This document shows, in pieces, positions 16,992-26,775 of a stretch of DNA of 64,000 nucleotides. The notes below the pieces were generated by a model. The model searched no databases and was not told the origin of the DNA. It saw only the letters and a list, made by a program, of their open reading frames with translations. The first letter of the stretch is position 1; each line of letters opens with the position of its first letter. A program made the translations under genes and the position numbers. Location of the stretch: the NCBI GenBank assembly GCA_016709665.1, contig JADJMI010000001.1, positions 496,001 to 560,000 on the forward strand. The letters are read 5' to 3'. This DNA is from Betaproteobacteria bacterium (GTDB lineage: Bacteria; Pseudomonadota; Gammaproteobacteria; Burkholderiales; Usitatibacteraceae).

Positions 16992-18470
16992 TGGAGCTTG
17001 GACTCGGCGATGTGCGCGAGGAGCTGCTGGATCGTCGGGTTCATCACGTCCGCGAGGGGCTTCGGATACAGGCCCAGCGCGAGGACGCACACGGCGAGCA
17101 GGACGAGGAACACGAGCTCGCGCCGGCCCACGTCCCTGAGCGCGGCGACGTTCTCGTTGGCGACCTCGCCGTAAAGCACGCGCTTCACCATCCACAGCGT
17201 GTAGGCCGCGCCGAAGATGAGCGTGGTGCCCGCGAGGAACGCGTACCAGAAGTTCACCTTGATGGCGCCCATCACCACCATGAACTCGCCGATGAAGCCG
17301 CTGGTCGCCGGGAAGCCCCGAGTTGGCCATGGCGAAGAGCACGAAGAAGGCCGCGAAGACCGGCATGGTGTTCGCCACCCCGCCGTAGTCCGATATCTGG
17401 CGGGAGTGCACGCGGTCGTACAGCACGCCCACGCACAGGAACATGGCCGCGGAGATGAAGCCGTGGGAGACCATCTGGATGAGGCCGCCCAGGACGCCGT
17501 CGCCGTTGAAGAGGAAGAAGCCGAGCGTGACGAAGCCCATGTGCGAGATGGACGAGTACGCGATGAGCTTCTTCATGTCCGACTGCGCGAGCGCCACCAG
17601 GCCGATGTAGACCACCGCCACCAGCGAGAGCGCGATCATGAAGCCCGAGAGCGCGTGGGAGGCATCGGGAGCGATGGGCATGTTGAAGCGCAGGAACCCG
17701 TAGCCGCCGATCTTGAGGGTGATGGCCGCGAGGATCACCGAGCCGCCCGTGGGCGCCTCCACGTGGGCGTCGGGCAGCCACGTGTGCACCGGCCACATCG
17801 GCACCTTCACCGCGAAGGACATGAACATGGCGAGGAACACGAGCACCTGCGCCGTGATCCCGAGCGGCACCTTGTGGTAGTCCAGGATCTCGAAGCTGCC
17901 GTTCGTCTGCCAGTAGAGGTAGATGAACGCGGCGAGCATCAGCAGGGAGCCCAGGAGCGTGTAGAGGAAGAACTTCACCGCGGCGTACACGCGGTTGGGC
18001 CCGCCCCACACCCCGATGATGAGGAACATCGGGATCAGCATCGCCTCGAAGAACACGTAGAAGAGGATGGCGTCCAGGGCGGCGAAGGTGCCGTTGATGA
18101 GCCCCGACATCACGAGGAAGGCCGCGAGGTACTGCGAGACCTTCTCGGTGATCACCTCCCAGTGGGCCACGACGACCAGGATCGTCATGAAGCTGTTGAG
18201 GAGGATCAGCGGCATCGAGATGCCGTCCACGCCCAGGTGGTAGTTCACGTTGAAGCGGGCGATCCAGGGGGCCATCTCCTCGAACTGCATGCCCGCGCTC
18301 TTCAGGTCGAAGCCCGTCCAGAGCGGCACGCAGGCGAGCAGGCCCAGGACCGAGCCGGCGAGGGCCGTCCAGCGGGCGGCAGCCGGGTTGCGGTCGTTGC
18401 CGACGGCGAGCACCGCCGCGCCGAACACGATCGGCACCCAGATGGCCAGCGAAATCGTCATGCCGGTCAT
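16988..18470 (-). CDS. nuoM: NADH-quinone oxidoreductase subunit M (one frame break)
   Basis: Second antiporter-like subunit of complex I. It starts MTGMTISLAIWVPIVFG and carries YHLGVDGISMPLILL, FYVFFEAMLIPMFLIIGVWG (conserved membrane Glu), KVPMWPVHTWLPDAHVEAPT and MKKLIAYSSISHMGFV. The frame breaks near 17313, just after AMANSGLP: the expected ATSGFIGEF continues in another frame and runs on as MVVMGAIKVNFWYAFLAGTT to the C terminus ending IAESKLQ. One extra base in the CCCGGCG stretch explains it. NuoM is required for complex I, so a real null beside thirteen intact nuo genes is unlikely; I read a sequencing error. A start at 18461 is also possible. Confidence 0.9.
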
Positions 18471-18476
18471 CGCCTT

Positions 18477-20486
18477 TTAGCCCCCCGCCCGCCAGAACAT
18501 CCAGGTGAGCAAGCCGAAGACGCCGATGATCATCGTGAACGCGTAGTGGTAGACGAACCCCGTCTGCGTGCGCCGCGCGACGCCCGCGAACCAGCCGATG
18601 GCCTTGGCCGTGCCGTTCACCATGATCCCGTCGATGATCGTGCGATCGCCCCACAGCCACAGACCGTGTCCGAGCTTGCGGGCGCCGCCGGCGAAGAACC
18701 AGTCGTTGAACTCGTCGAAGAAGTACTTGCGCTCGAGGAGCGTGGCGAGGAAGCCGGATTTCGCCTTGATGAGCGCGGGCAGTTCCGGGCGGGCGACGTA
18801 GAGGAACCAGGCCGTGGCGGCCCCGCCCAGGGCGAGCCAGAAGGGCAGCGTCGTGAGGGCGTGCACGACCATCGCGCCGGCACCGTGGAAATGCTTCGCC
18901 ATCTCCGCCAGCGTCGCGGTGGGCACGATGGCCTTGCCGAACCAGTCGCCATAGAGCATGGGCCCGATCGCGAACCAGCCGATGAACACCGACGGGATGG
19001 CGAGCAGGACGAGCGGCAGCGTGACGACCCAGGGGGTCTCGTGGGGCGCGTGGCCGTGATGCGAGCCGCCGGAGGCGGCCGCCTCTGCGGACGAATGATC
19101 GTCGTGGCCGTGTCCGTGCGTCTCGAACCGCTCCTTCCCGTGGAACGCGAAGAAGACGAGGCGGAAGGAATAGAGGCCGCCCACGAAGACGCCGGCGAGC
19201 GCGAGGGCGTAGGCGAACCCGGCGCCGGGCGTCGCCGACAGGTGCAGCGCCTCGATGATGGAATCCTTCGAGAAGAAGCCCGCGAAGGGCGGCAGGCCCG
19301 CGTTGGCGAGCGCCCCGATGAGCACCGTGGCATAGGTGATGGGCATGTACTTGCGAAGGCCGCCCATCTTGCGCATGTCCTGCTCGTGGTGCAGCGCGAT
19401 GATGACCGAGCCCGCGCCCAGGAACAGCACCGCCTTGAAGAAGGCGTGCGTCATCAGGTGGAAGATGGCCGCCGAGTAGGCCGAGGCGCCCAGGGCCATG
19501 GTCATGTAGCCCAGCTGCGAGAGGGTCGAGTAGGCCACCACGCGCTTGATGTCCGTCTGCACGATGGCGATGAGCGCCATGAAGAACGCCGTGATCGCGC
19601 CGATCACGATGACGAACGAAAGCGCCGCCTGCGACATCTCGAAGAGCGGCGACATGCGCGAGACCATGAAGATGCCCGCCGTCACCATCGTGGCCGCGTG
19701 GATGAGCGCGGAAATCGGCGTGGGGCCTTCCATCGAATCCGGCAGCCACACGTGCAGCGGGAACTGCGCGCTCTTGCCCATGGCGCCGATGAACAGGCCG
19801 ATGCAGATCACCGTGACGAGGGACCACTCGCTGCCCGGGACGATCTCCACCAGCATCTGCGCGAACTGCGGCGCGGCCTTGAAGACGGGCGCGTAGTCGA
19901 GCGTGCCGAAGGCGGCGAAGACGAACCCGATGCCCAGCAGGAACCCGAAGTCGCCCACGCGGTTCACGAGGAAGGCCTTGAGGTTCGCGTACACCGCCGT
20001 GGGCCGCTTGAACCAGAAGCCGATGAGCAGGTAGGACACGAGGCCCACCGCCTCCCACCCGAAGAAGAGCTGGACGAAGTTGTTCGCCATCACCAGCATC
20101 ATCATCGAGAAGGTGAAGAGCGAGATGTAGGCGAAGAAGCGCTGGTAGCCCGGGTCGTCCGCCATGTAGCCGATGGTGTAGACGTGCACCATCAGCGAGA
20201 CGAAGGTGACCACCACCATCATCGTGACGGTGAGCCGGTCGATGAGGAAGCCCACCTGCAGGCGCCAGTTCTCGCCCGTCATCCAGGTGTAGACCGTCCG
20301 GTCGAGCGTGGCGCCGTCGGCGACCTGGCCGAAGACGGCGAGGGAGGCCGCCAGGGAGACGGCGACCGAGAGGATCGTGACCGTGTGGGCGAACGTGCGG
20401 CCCAGCTTCCAGCCGAGGAAGCCGGCGCCGGCCGCGCCCGCGAGGGGGGCGAAGGCGGCAACGAGGCAGAGCGTGTACAGGTCCAT
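18477..20486 (-). CDS. nuoL: NADH-quinone oxidoreductase subunit L
   Basis: Largest antiporter-like subunit of complex I, with the long lateral helix. It has 669 residues. Visible features are DRLTVTMMVVVTFVSLMVHV, LFFGWEAVGLVSYLLIGFWF (channel Glu), SAQFPLHVWLPDSMEGPTPI, TDIKRVVAYSTLSQLGYM and SKDSIIEALH. A His-rich cytoplasmic loop (GHGHDDHSS ... SHHGHAPHETP) sits before the last transmembrane segments. nuoK follows upstream with a 27-base gap. Confidence 0.96.
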   Translation of the reverse strand: MDLYTLCLVAAFAPLAGAAGAGFLGWKLGRTFAHTVTILSVAVSLAASLAVFGQVADGATLDRTVYTWMTGENWRLQVGFLIDRLTVTMMVVVTFVSLMVHVYTIGYMADDPGYQRFFAYISLFTFSMMMLVMANNFVQLFFGWEAVGLVSYLLIGFWFKRPTAVYANLKAFLVNRVGDFGFLLGIGFVFAAFGTLDYAPVFKAAPQFAQMLVEIVPGSEWSLVTVICIGLFIGAMGKSAQFPLHVWLPDSMEGPTPISALIHAATMVTAGIFMVSRMSPLFEMSQAALSFVIVIGAITAFFMALIAIVQTDIKRVVAYSTLSQLGYMTMALGASAYSAAIFHLMTHAFFKAVLFLGAGSVIIALHHEQDMRKMGGLRKYMPITYATVLIGALANAGLPPFAGFFSKDSIIEALHLSATPGAGFAYALALAGVFVGGLYSFRLVFFAFHGKERFETHGHGHDDHSSAEAAASGGSHHGHAPHETPWVVTLPLVLLAIPSVFIGWFAIGPMLYGDWFGKAIVPTATLAEMAKHFHGAGAMVVHALTTLPFWLALGGAATAWFLYVARPELPALIKAKSGFLATLLERKYFFDEFNDWFFAGGARKLGHGLWLWGDRTIIDGIMVNGTAKAIGWFAGVARRTQTGFVYHYAFTMIIGVFGLLTWMFWRAGG

Positions 20487-20513
20487 CGTTTTTCTTGTCG
20501 TCGTCCGGTGTCG

Positions 20514-20819
20514 TCAGCCCTTGAGGCCGCCGAGGTCGTCCACGTTGATGGACTTGAGGTTGCGGAAAAGCGTGACGAGGATCGCCAGGCCGATCGCCGA
20601 CTCGGCCGCCGCCACCGTGAGGATGAAGAACACGAACACCTGCCCGCCCGGATCGGCGAGGAAGTGCGAGAAGGCGATGAAGTTCATGTTCACGGCGAGC
20701 AGCATCAGCTCGATCGCCATGAGGATCACGATCAGGTTCTTGCGGTTGAGGAAGATGCCCGCGACGCCGATCGCGAAAAGGAGCGCCCCCAGCACGAGGA
20801 AGTGGTTCAGCGGGATCAT
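20514..20819 (-). CDS. nuoK: NADH-quinone oxidoreductase subunit K
   Basis: A 101-residue, three-helix membrane subunit of the proton-pumping arm (MrpC-like). It starts MIPLNHFLVLGALLFAIGVA. The second helix carries the conserved Glu in LMAIELMLLAVNMNFIAF, and the third carries VFFILTVAAAESAIGLAIL with the second membrane Glu. Its ATG overlaps the nuoJ stop (ATGA). Confidence 0.96.
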   Translation of the reverse strand: MIPLNHFLVLGALLFAIGVAGIFLNRKNLIVILMAIELMLLAVNMNFIAFSHFLADPGGQVFVFFILTVAAAESAIGLAILVTLFRNLKSINVDDLGGLKG

Positions 20820-21448
20820 GCGCCGGCCTCCGGGGGCGTGGCCGGCGCCTCGCGCTCGGGCTCCATCTTCACGATCTTCAGGCGCCCGGCGCGGGTGGCC
20901 GCGAGTTGCTCCGTCGGGTCCTGGTAGCGCGACTCCTTGCGGCTTCGCAGCGTGAGGGCGATGGCCGCGACGATGGCCACCAGCAGCACGACGGCGGCCA
21001 GCTCGAAGGGGAACACGTAGTCGGTGTAGATGAGGCGGCCCAGCTCCTTGGTGTTGGAGTGGCCGGCCGGCGGCGCACCGGGCGAGGCGACCGAATCGCC
21101 GCCGAACTCCCGCGAGCCCACCACCAGCACCATCTCGAAGGCCATGAGCGCGCCCACGACCGCGGCGAGAGGCACGTGGCCCCAGAAGCCCTCTCGCAGC
21201 TTGTCGAAGTTGACGTCGAGCATCATCACGACGAAGAGGAAGAGCACCATCACCGCGCCCACGTAGACGAGGACGAGGGTGATCGCGAGGAACTCGGCGT
21301 AGAGCAGCAGCCACGTGGCGGCGGCGGTGAAGAACGCGAGCACGAGCCACAGGGCCGCGTGCACGGGGTTCCGGGCCGTGATCACGCGCAGTCCCGCGAA
21401 GAGCAGGATCGCGGCGAAGGCGTAGAAGGCGATGAGGGGAAGGTTCAT
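20816..21448 (-). CDS. nuoJ: NADH-quinone oxidoreductase subunit J
   Basis: A 210-residue membrane subunit of complex I with five hydrophobic helices. Family features are ARNPVHAALWLVLAFFTAA, LYAEFLAITLVLVYVGAVMV (the pi-bulge helix region) and LFLFVVMMLD. The C-terminal ~40 residues are charged and Pro/Glu-rich (EPEREAPATPPEAGA), a common variable tail. It overlaps nuoK by four bases and follows nuoI by 9 bases. Confidence 0.95.
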   Translation of the reverse strand: MNLPLIAFYAFAAILLFAGLRVITARNPVHAALWLVLAFFTAAATWLLLYAEFLAITLVLVYVGAVMVLFLFVVMMLDVNFDKLREGFWGHVPLAAVVGALMAFEMVLVVGSREFGGDSVASPGAPPAGHSNTKELGRLIYTDYVFPFELAAVVLLVAIVAAIALTLRSRKESRYQDPTEQLAATRAGRLKIVKMEPEREAPATPPEAGA

Positions 21449-21457
21449 GAATGGGCG

Positions 21458-21949
21458 CTAGCGGTACCGCGCGTCCTCGGCCCGGTCGGCCGCGAGCTGG
21501 TCCTCGTAGCGGTCGCCGATCGCGAGCAGCATGGGTTTCGTGTAGTAGAGGTCGCCGCGGGCCTCGCCGTGGTATTCGAGGATCCGGGTCTCCACGATCG
21601 AGTCCACGGGGCAGCTTTCCTCGCAGAAGCCGCAGAAGATGCACTTGGTGAGGTCGATGTCGTAGCGCGTGGTGCGGCGCGAGCCGTCCTGGCGCTGGTC
21701 GCTCTCGATCGTGATCGCCAGGGCGGGGCACACGGCCTCGCACAGCTTGCAGGCGATGCAGCGCTCCTCGCCGTTGGGGTAGCGGCGCAGCGCGTGCAGG
21801 CCCCGGAAGCGCGGGCTCTGGGGCGTCTTCTCCTCGGGGAACTGCACCGTGATCTTGCGGGCGAAGAGGAAACGGCCCGTGAGGCTCATGCCCTTCAGGA
21901 GCTCCGAGAGCATCAGGGAGGAGGCGATTTCCTTCGCGCGGTTCCACAT
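21458..21949 (-). CDS. nuoI: NADH-quinone oxidoreductase subunit I
   Basis: Peripheral-arm subunit carrying iron-sulfur clusters N6a and N6b. It has 163 residues. Two 4Fe-4S motifs are complete: CIACKLCEAVCP and CIFCGFCEESCP, followed by VDSIVET. The N-terminal amphipathic helix (MWNRAKEIASSLMLSELLKG) anchors it to the membrane arm. A four-base gap separates it from nuoH. Confidence 0.96.
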   Translation of the reverse strand: MWNRAKEIASSLMLSELLKGMSLTGRFLFARKITVQFPEEKTPQSPRFRGLHALRRYPNGEERCIACKLCEAVCPALAITIESDQRQDGSRRTTRYDIDLTKCIFCGFCEESCPVDSIVETRILEYHGEARGDLYYTKPMLLAIGDRYEDQLAADRAEDARYR

Positions 21950-21953
21950 GGCC

Positions 21954-23051
21954 TTATTTCCCGAACCAGATGGAGAAGGGCGCGGTGCTCGCCAGGGGCT
22001 CGAGCATCATGACGCCGGTGACCACGATCCACACGATCGTGATGGGGATGAACACCTTCCAGCCCAGCCGCATGATCTGGTCGTAGCGGTAGCGCGGGAA
22101 GGACGCGCGCACCCACAGGAAGAGGAACATGAAGACCGCGATCTTGGCGAGGAGCCAGAGGATCGACTGGGCGCCCAGGAAGCCCCACGAGGCCGGGAAC
22201 GGCGACATCCAGCCGCCCAGGAAGAGCAGGCTCGCGAGCACCGACACCAGGATCATGTTCGCGTACTCGGCCAGGAAGAAGACCGCGAAGGTCATGCCCG
22301 AATACTCGACGTGGAAGCCCGCCACCAGCTCGCTCTCGCCCTCGGCCACGTCGAAGGGGTGTCGGTTGGTTTCCGCGAGGCCCGCGATGAGGTAGACGAG
22401 GAAGAAGGGGAAAAGCGGCAGCCAGAACCACTCGAGCAGGCCGTAGGCGCCGCCCTGGCGCGCCACGATCGCCGAGAGGTTGAGGCTCTGCCCGGCCATG
22501 AGCGCGCCCACGAGCGCGAAGCCCATGGCGATCTCGTAGGCCACCACCTGGGCGGCCGAGCGCATGGCGCCCAGGAACGCGTACTTCGAATTGGAGGCCC
22601 AGCCGGCGATGATGATGCCGTACACGCCCATCGAGGTCATGGCGAGGACGACGAGCAGGCCTGCGTCCACGTTGGCGATGACCCAGCCCGGCGCGAAGGG
22701 CACCACGGCCCACACGCCCAGGGCCGGCGCGACGGCGATGATCGGCGCGAGGAGGAAGAGGCCCTTGCTCGCGCCCGTCGGGACGATGCGCTCCTTCATG
22801 AGGAGCTTCACCGCGTCCGCGATCGGTTGCAGCAGGCCGAACCAGCCCACGCGGTTCGGGCCCTTGCGGACCTGGATCCAGCCGATGACCCAGCGCTCGA
22901 CGAGCTGGTAATAGAGGACGGTGAGCAGCAGCGGCACGAGCACCATCACGATGCCCGCGAGGCTCTTGGCGACGACCCAGGCCGACGGGCCGTACTGCGG
23001 GCCGAAGAGGCCCTGGATCGCGCCCTGCGCGCCGGCGATGAGCTCGGTCAT
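21954..23051 (-). CDS. nuoH: NADH-quinone oxidoreductase subunit H
   Basis: Membrane subunit that forms the quinone-binding chamber with NuoB and NuoD. It has 365 residues and about eight or nine helices. Conserved segments are ERWVIGWIQVRKGPNRVG, GLLQPIADAVKLLMKE, GWASNSKYAFLGAMRSAAQV (first E-channel region), AETNRHPFDVAEGESELVAG and the C-terminal ASFPRYRYDQIMRLGWKVF. Its ATG overlaps the nuoG stop. Confidence 0.96.
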   Translation of the reverse strand: MTELIAGAQGAIQGLFGPQYGPSAWVVAKSLAGIVMVLVPLLLTVLYYQLVERWVIGWIQVRKGPNRVGWFGLLQPIADAVKLLMKERIVPTGASKGLFLLAPIIAVAPALGVWAVVPFAPGWVIANVDAGLLVVLAMTSMGVYGIIIAGWASNSKYAFLGAMRSAAQVVAYEIAMGFALVGALMAGQSLNLSAIVARQGGAYGLLEWFWLPLFPFFLVYLIAGLAETNRHPFDVAEGESELVAGFHVEYSGMTFAVFFLAEYANMILVSVLASLLFLGGWMSPFPASWGFLGAQSILWLLAKIAVFMFLFLWVRASFPRYRYDQIMRLGWKVFIPITIVWIVVTGVMMLEPLASTAPFSIWFGK

Positions 23052-25402
23052 GCCGCCTCCTCCGCGCGGACCTTCTCGAGGCTCACGGGGCCGTCGCCCA
23101 GGGCGACGGATTCGAGCGTGCCGCGGGCCACGCGCACGCAGTCGTCGGGCAACGCGGCATCGATCGCCAGGGGCAGGGTCGCTTCGCCGCCGCCCTGCCT
23201 CACGACGACGCGCTCGCCGGCGGCGAGGCCCCGGGCCGCGGCCGTGGCGGCGTTGAGGCGAACGGTGGCGGCCGCCTTCGCGTCGGCGGTCTTCTGCAGG
23301 CTCGGCGCGCGCCGCACCTGGGGATCGGTGCCGTAAAGGGGCCACTCGGCCACCCGTTCGAGGCCTTCGGCCGGCGCGGCCAGCGAAAAGCCGAACGGCG
23401 CGACCGCATTCGAGAGGCCCGCGTCGGCCCAGGCCTGCAGGTCCGGCGCGATGTCCTTGCGCACGGCGTCGATCGACTCGGCCTCGAATCCGGGCAGGCC
23501 CAGCATCGTGCCGAGGACGCGCAGCACTTTCCAGCCGGGACGCGCATCGCCCTGGGGCTTCACGACGGCGTGGAACGACTGCACGCGGCCCTCCATGTTC
23601 ACGAAGGTGCCGGCCGTCTCGGCCGAGGGCGCGATCGGCAGGATGACGTGCGCGTACTCGGGGGCCCAGCAGCGCCAGGCGCTGAAGGCGACCACGAACT
23701 CGGCCTGGGAGAGCGCCGCGATGGCCTCCGGCGCGAGAGCCGCGTCGCGCTCCGGCTCGAAGCCGGCGACCAGGAAGGCCTTGAGCCCGGCGTGCAGCAT
23801 GCCGCGCGTGTCGAGGCCGCCCGCCTTCGGGCCGGCGCCGGCGAGCTTCGCGCCGACGCTGTTCGCGTTCTGCGCGATGAAGCCGAGCTTCGCCCCGGTG
23901 AGGCGCGCGATCTCCTGCGCGATGGCGGCGAGGGGGCCGAAATCCGCGTGCTGCTGGGCGTAGGCGCCCAGGAGCACCCCCGCGCGTTCCTTGCCCGAAA
24001 GGCTTGTCGCGATGGCGCGCGCCTCGTCGGAGACCGCGACGCCGCCGCACGCGGAGGCGACTTCGCCTTCGAGGGGCTTGCCGGCGATTTCGGCGGCCGC
24101 CTTCGCCACCGCGGCGAGCGCGACGGCCAGCTGCGAAGGTCGCGCGACGAGGCGATGGGCCACGGGCATGAGCAGGTCGTCGTCCGCGACGTGCACCACG
24201 TTCACGGCGAGGCCCTTCTTCGCGCCCTGGCGAAGGCGCTGCGCGAGGAGCGGCTGCTCCTTGCGGATCGTGGCGCCCACGAGCAGGACCGATTCCAGGG
24301 CGCCCACCTCGGCGATCTTCATGCCCAGCCAGGGCGCGCCGTCGAACTTCGCGCGCGCGTCGAGGGCGCGGAAGTGGTAGTCGACGTTCGGCGTGCCCAG
24401 GCCCGAGGCGAGCTTCGCGGCGAGGTGCAGTTCCTCGAGCGTGAGCGTGGGCGAGACGAGCGCGCCCACGGAGGCCGGGCCGTGCTTCGCCGCGACGTCC
24501 TTCAGCCCGTTGGCGACGGTCTCGAGCGCTTCCTTCCAGTCGACCTCGACCCAGGCCCCGTCCTTGCAGACCATCGGGCGCGTGAGGCGGTCCTCGGTGT
24601 TGAGGCCCTCGTAGGCGAACCGGTCGCGGTCCGAGAGCCAGCATTCGTTGATGGCGTCGTTCTCGTAGGGCACGACGCGCATCACGCGCTCGAGCTTGGT
24701 CTGCACGACGAGGTTCGAGCCCAGGCCGTCGTGCGCGGAGACCGACTTGCGCCGGGCGAGCTCCCAGGTGCGGGCCGAATAGCGGAACGGCTTGGACGTG
24801 AGCGCGCCCACCGGGCACAGGTCGATCACGTTGCCCGAGAGCTCGGAGTCCACCGTGCGGCTCACGAAGGTGAGGATCTCGGAGTGCTCGCCGCGCCCGG
24901 CCATGCCCAGCTCCATGACGCCGGCGATCTCCTGCCCGAACCGCACGCAGCGCGTGCAGTGGATGCAGCGCGTCATGTCGGTGGAGATGAGGGGCCCGAG
25001 GTTCTTGTTCACCACCACGCGCTTTTCTTCCTGGTAGCGCGAGGCGGAGCCGCCGTAGCCCACGGCGAGGTCCTGCAGCTGGCATTCGCCGCCCTGGTCG
25101 CAGATGGGGCAATCGAGCGGGTGGTTCACCAGCAGGAACTCCATCACGCCCTTCTGGGCGGAGATGGCCTGCGCCGACTGCGTCCAGACCTTCATGCCGT
25201 CGGTGGCGGGCGTGGCGCAGGCCGGGACGGGCTTGGGCGCCTTCTCGACCTGCACGAGGCACATGCGGCAGTTGGCCGCGATGGAGAGCTTCTTGTGGTA
25301 GCAGAAGTGCGGGACGAAGGTGCCGGCCTTGTTGGCCGCCTCCATCACCGTGGCGCCGTTTTCGACCTGGACGGGCTTGCCGTCGATTTCGAGGTTGATC
25401 AT
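23048..25402 (-). CDS. nuoG: NADH-quinone oxidoreductase subunit G
   Basis: Largest peripheral-arm subunit, with electron-transfer iron-sulfur clusters. It has 784 residues. The N-terminal 2Fe-2S ligands are in FCYHKKLSIAANCRMC and PAC; the His/Cys 4Fe-4S site is in NHPLDCPICDQGGECQLQD; the next cluster ligands are CIHCTRCVRFGQE and DLCPVGALTSKP. A molybdopterin-oxidoreductase-like domain with no expected cofactor fills the rest (SVGALVSPTLTLEEL through GTFVNMEGRVQ). The start MINLEIDGKPV is chosen because the ferredoxin fold begins there. Confidence 0.95.
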   Translation of the reverse strand: MINLEIDGKPVQVENGATVMEAANKAGTFVPHFCYHKKLSIAANCRMCLVQVEKAPKPVPACATPATDGMKVWTQSAQAISAQKGVMEFLLVNHPLDCPICDQGGECQLQDLAVGYGGSASRYQEEKRVVVNKNLGPLISTDMTRCIHCTRCVRFGQEIAGVMELGMAGRGEHSEILTFVSRTVDSELSGNVIDLCPVGALTSKPFRYSARTWELARRKSVSAHDGLGSNLVVQTKLERVMRVVPYENDAINECWLSDRDRFAYEGLNTEDRLTRPMVCKDGAWVEVDWKEALETVANGLKDVAAKHGPASVGALVSPTLTLEELHLAAKLASGLGTPNVDYHFRALDARAKFDGAPWLGMKIAEVGALESVLLVGATIRKEQPLLAQRLRQGAKKGLAVNVVHVADDDLLMPVAHRLVARPSQLAVALAAVAKAAAEIAGKPLEGEVASACGGVAVSDEARAIATSLSGKERAGVLLGAYAQQHADFGPLAAIAQEIARLTGAKLGFIAQNANSVGAKLAGAGPKAGGLDTRGMLHAGLKAFLVAGFEPERDAALAPEAIAALSQAEFVVAFSAWRCWAPEYAHVILPIAPSAETAGTFVNMEGRVQSFHAVVKPQGDARPGWKVLRVLGTMLGLPGFEAESIDAVRKDIAPDLQAWADAGLSNAVAPFGFSLAAPAEGLERVAEWPLYGTDPQVRRAPSLQKTADAKAAATVRLNAATAAARGLAAGERVVVRQGGGEATLPLAIDAALPDDCVRVARGTLESVALGDGPVSLEKVRAEEAA

Positions 25403-25437
25403 TTTCTTGGTATGCCGGCTCGTTCCTCGACCACGGG

Positions 25438-26775
25438 TCAGTCGGCCGCCAGCTTGCCGGCGTCGGGGTCGGCGCTGGAATAGCCGCCGGCCTTCACGAG
25501 GCAACGCTTGTGCTGGATGTGGTGCTCGAACTCGGCCCGGAACTGCTTCACGAAGGCGCGCGTCGGCATGGCCGCGGCGTCGCCCAGCGCGCAGATCGTG
25601 CGGCCCTGGATGTTGTCGGCGAGGCTGAGGAGGAGGTCGAGGTCCTCCATGCGCCCTTCCCCGCCCTCGATCCGCTTGAGGATGCGCCAGAGCCAGCCCG
25701 TGCCCTCGCGGCAGGGCGTGCACTGGCCGCAGGATTCCTCGAAGTAGAAGTAGGCGAGGCGCTCGGCGGCCTTCACCATGCAGGTGTCCTCGTCCATGAC
25801 GATGACCGCGCCCGAGCCGAGCATGGAGCCGGCCTTGGCGATCGAGTCGTAGTCCATGTCGAGGGACATCATCACGTCGGCCGGGAGCACGGGCATCGAC
25901 GAGCCGCCGGGGATCACGCCCTTGAGCTTCTTGCCCCCGCGCATGCCGCCGGCCATCTCGAGCAGCGTCGCGAACGGCGTGCCGAGCTTCACCTCGTAGT
26001 TGCCCGGGCGGTTCACGTGGCCCGAGACCGAGAAGATCTTGGTGCCGCCGTTGTTGGGCTTGCCGAGGTTCAGGAACCACTCGCCGCCGTTCACGATGAT
26101 GTTGGGGACGGCCGCGAAGGTCTCGGTGTTGTTGATCGTGGTCGGCCTGCCGTACAGGCCGTAGCTCGCCGGGAAGGGCGGCTTGAACCGCGGCTGCCCC
26201 TTCTTGCCCTCGAGCGACTCGAGGAGCGCGGTTTCCTCGCCGCAGATGTAGGCGCCGTACCCGTGGTGGGCGTGCAGCTGGAAATCGAAGCCGCCGCCCA
26301 GGATGTCCGCGCCCAGGTAGCCGGCCGCCCTCGCCTCCTCCAGCGCCTCCTCGAAGCGCAGGTAGTCCGCGAAGATCTCGCCGTGGATGTAGTTGTAGCC
26401 GACGGTCGCGCCGATGGCGTAGCCCGCGATGATCATCCCCTCGATGAGGATGTGCGGGTTGTAGCGGATGATGTCGCGGTCCTTGAACGTGCCGGGCTCG
26501 CCTTCGTCGGAGTTGCAGACGACGTACTTCTGCCCCGGGAAGGCGCGCGGCATGAAGGACCACTTGAGGCCGGTGGGAAAGCCCGCGCCGCCGCGGCCGC
26601 GCAGCGAGGATTTCTTCACCTCGGCGATGATCGCCTCCGGCGCCATCTTCTCCGCCGCGATCTTCCTGAGGGCCCGGTAGCCGCCGCGCGCCTCGTAGTC
26701 CGCGAGGCGCCAGTTCTCGCCCGTGAGGCCCTTGAGGATGACGGCGTCGGGGCCGTAATCAAGGAAGGCGGTCAC
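25438..26775 (-). CDS. nuoF: NADH-quinone oxidoreductase subunit F
   Basis: NADH-binding subunit with FMN and the N3 4Fe-4S cluster. It has 445 residues. The FMN/NADH glycine-rich motif is in LRGRGGAGFPTGLKWSFM, with NSDEGEPGTFKDR following. YGAYICGEETALLESLEG and PPFPASYGLYGRPTTINNTE are family signatures. The 4Fe-4S ligands are in ESCGQCTPCREGTGW and a later Cys in GRTICALGD. The GTG start at 26775 shares a GTGA overlap with the nuoE stop. Confidence 0.96.
   Translation of the reverse strand: MTAFLDYGPDAVILKGLTGENWRLADYEARGGYRALRKIAAEKMAPEAIIAEVKKSSLRGRGGAGFPTGLKWSFMPRAFPGQKYVVCNSDEGEPGTFKDRDIIRYNPHILIEGMIIAGYAIGATVGYNYIHGEIFADYLRFEEALEEARAAGYLGADILGGGFDFQLHAHHGYGAYICGEETALLESLEGKKGQPRFKPPFPASYGLYGRPTTINNTETFAAVPNIIVNGGEWFLNLGKPNNGGTKIFSVSGHVNRPGNYEVKLGTPFATLLEMAGGMRGGKKLKGVIPGGSSMPVLPADVMMSLDMDYDSIAKAGSMLGSGAVIVMDEDTCMVKAAERLAYFYFEESCGQCTPCREGTGWLWRILKRIEGGEGRMEDLDLLLSLADNIQGRTICALGDAAAMPTRAFVKQFRAEFEHHIQHKRCLVKAGGYSSADPDAGKLAAD

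Noticed and set aside
16988..17330. A separate short gene for the nuoM C-terminal part
   Set aside because: It continues the NuoM family sequence exactly where the upstream frame ends, so it is the same gene after a frame break.
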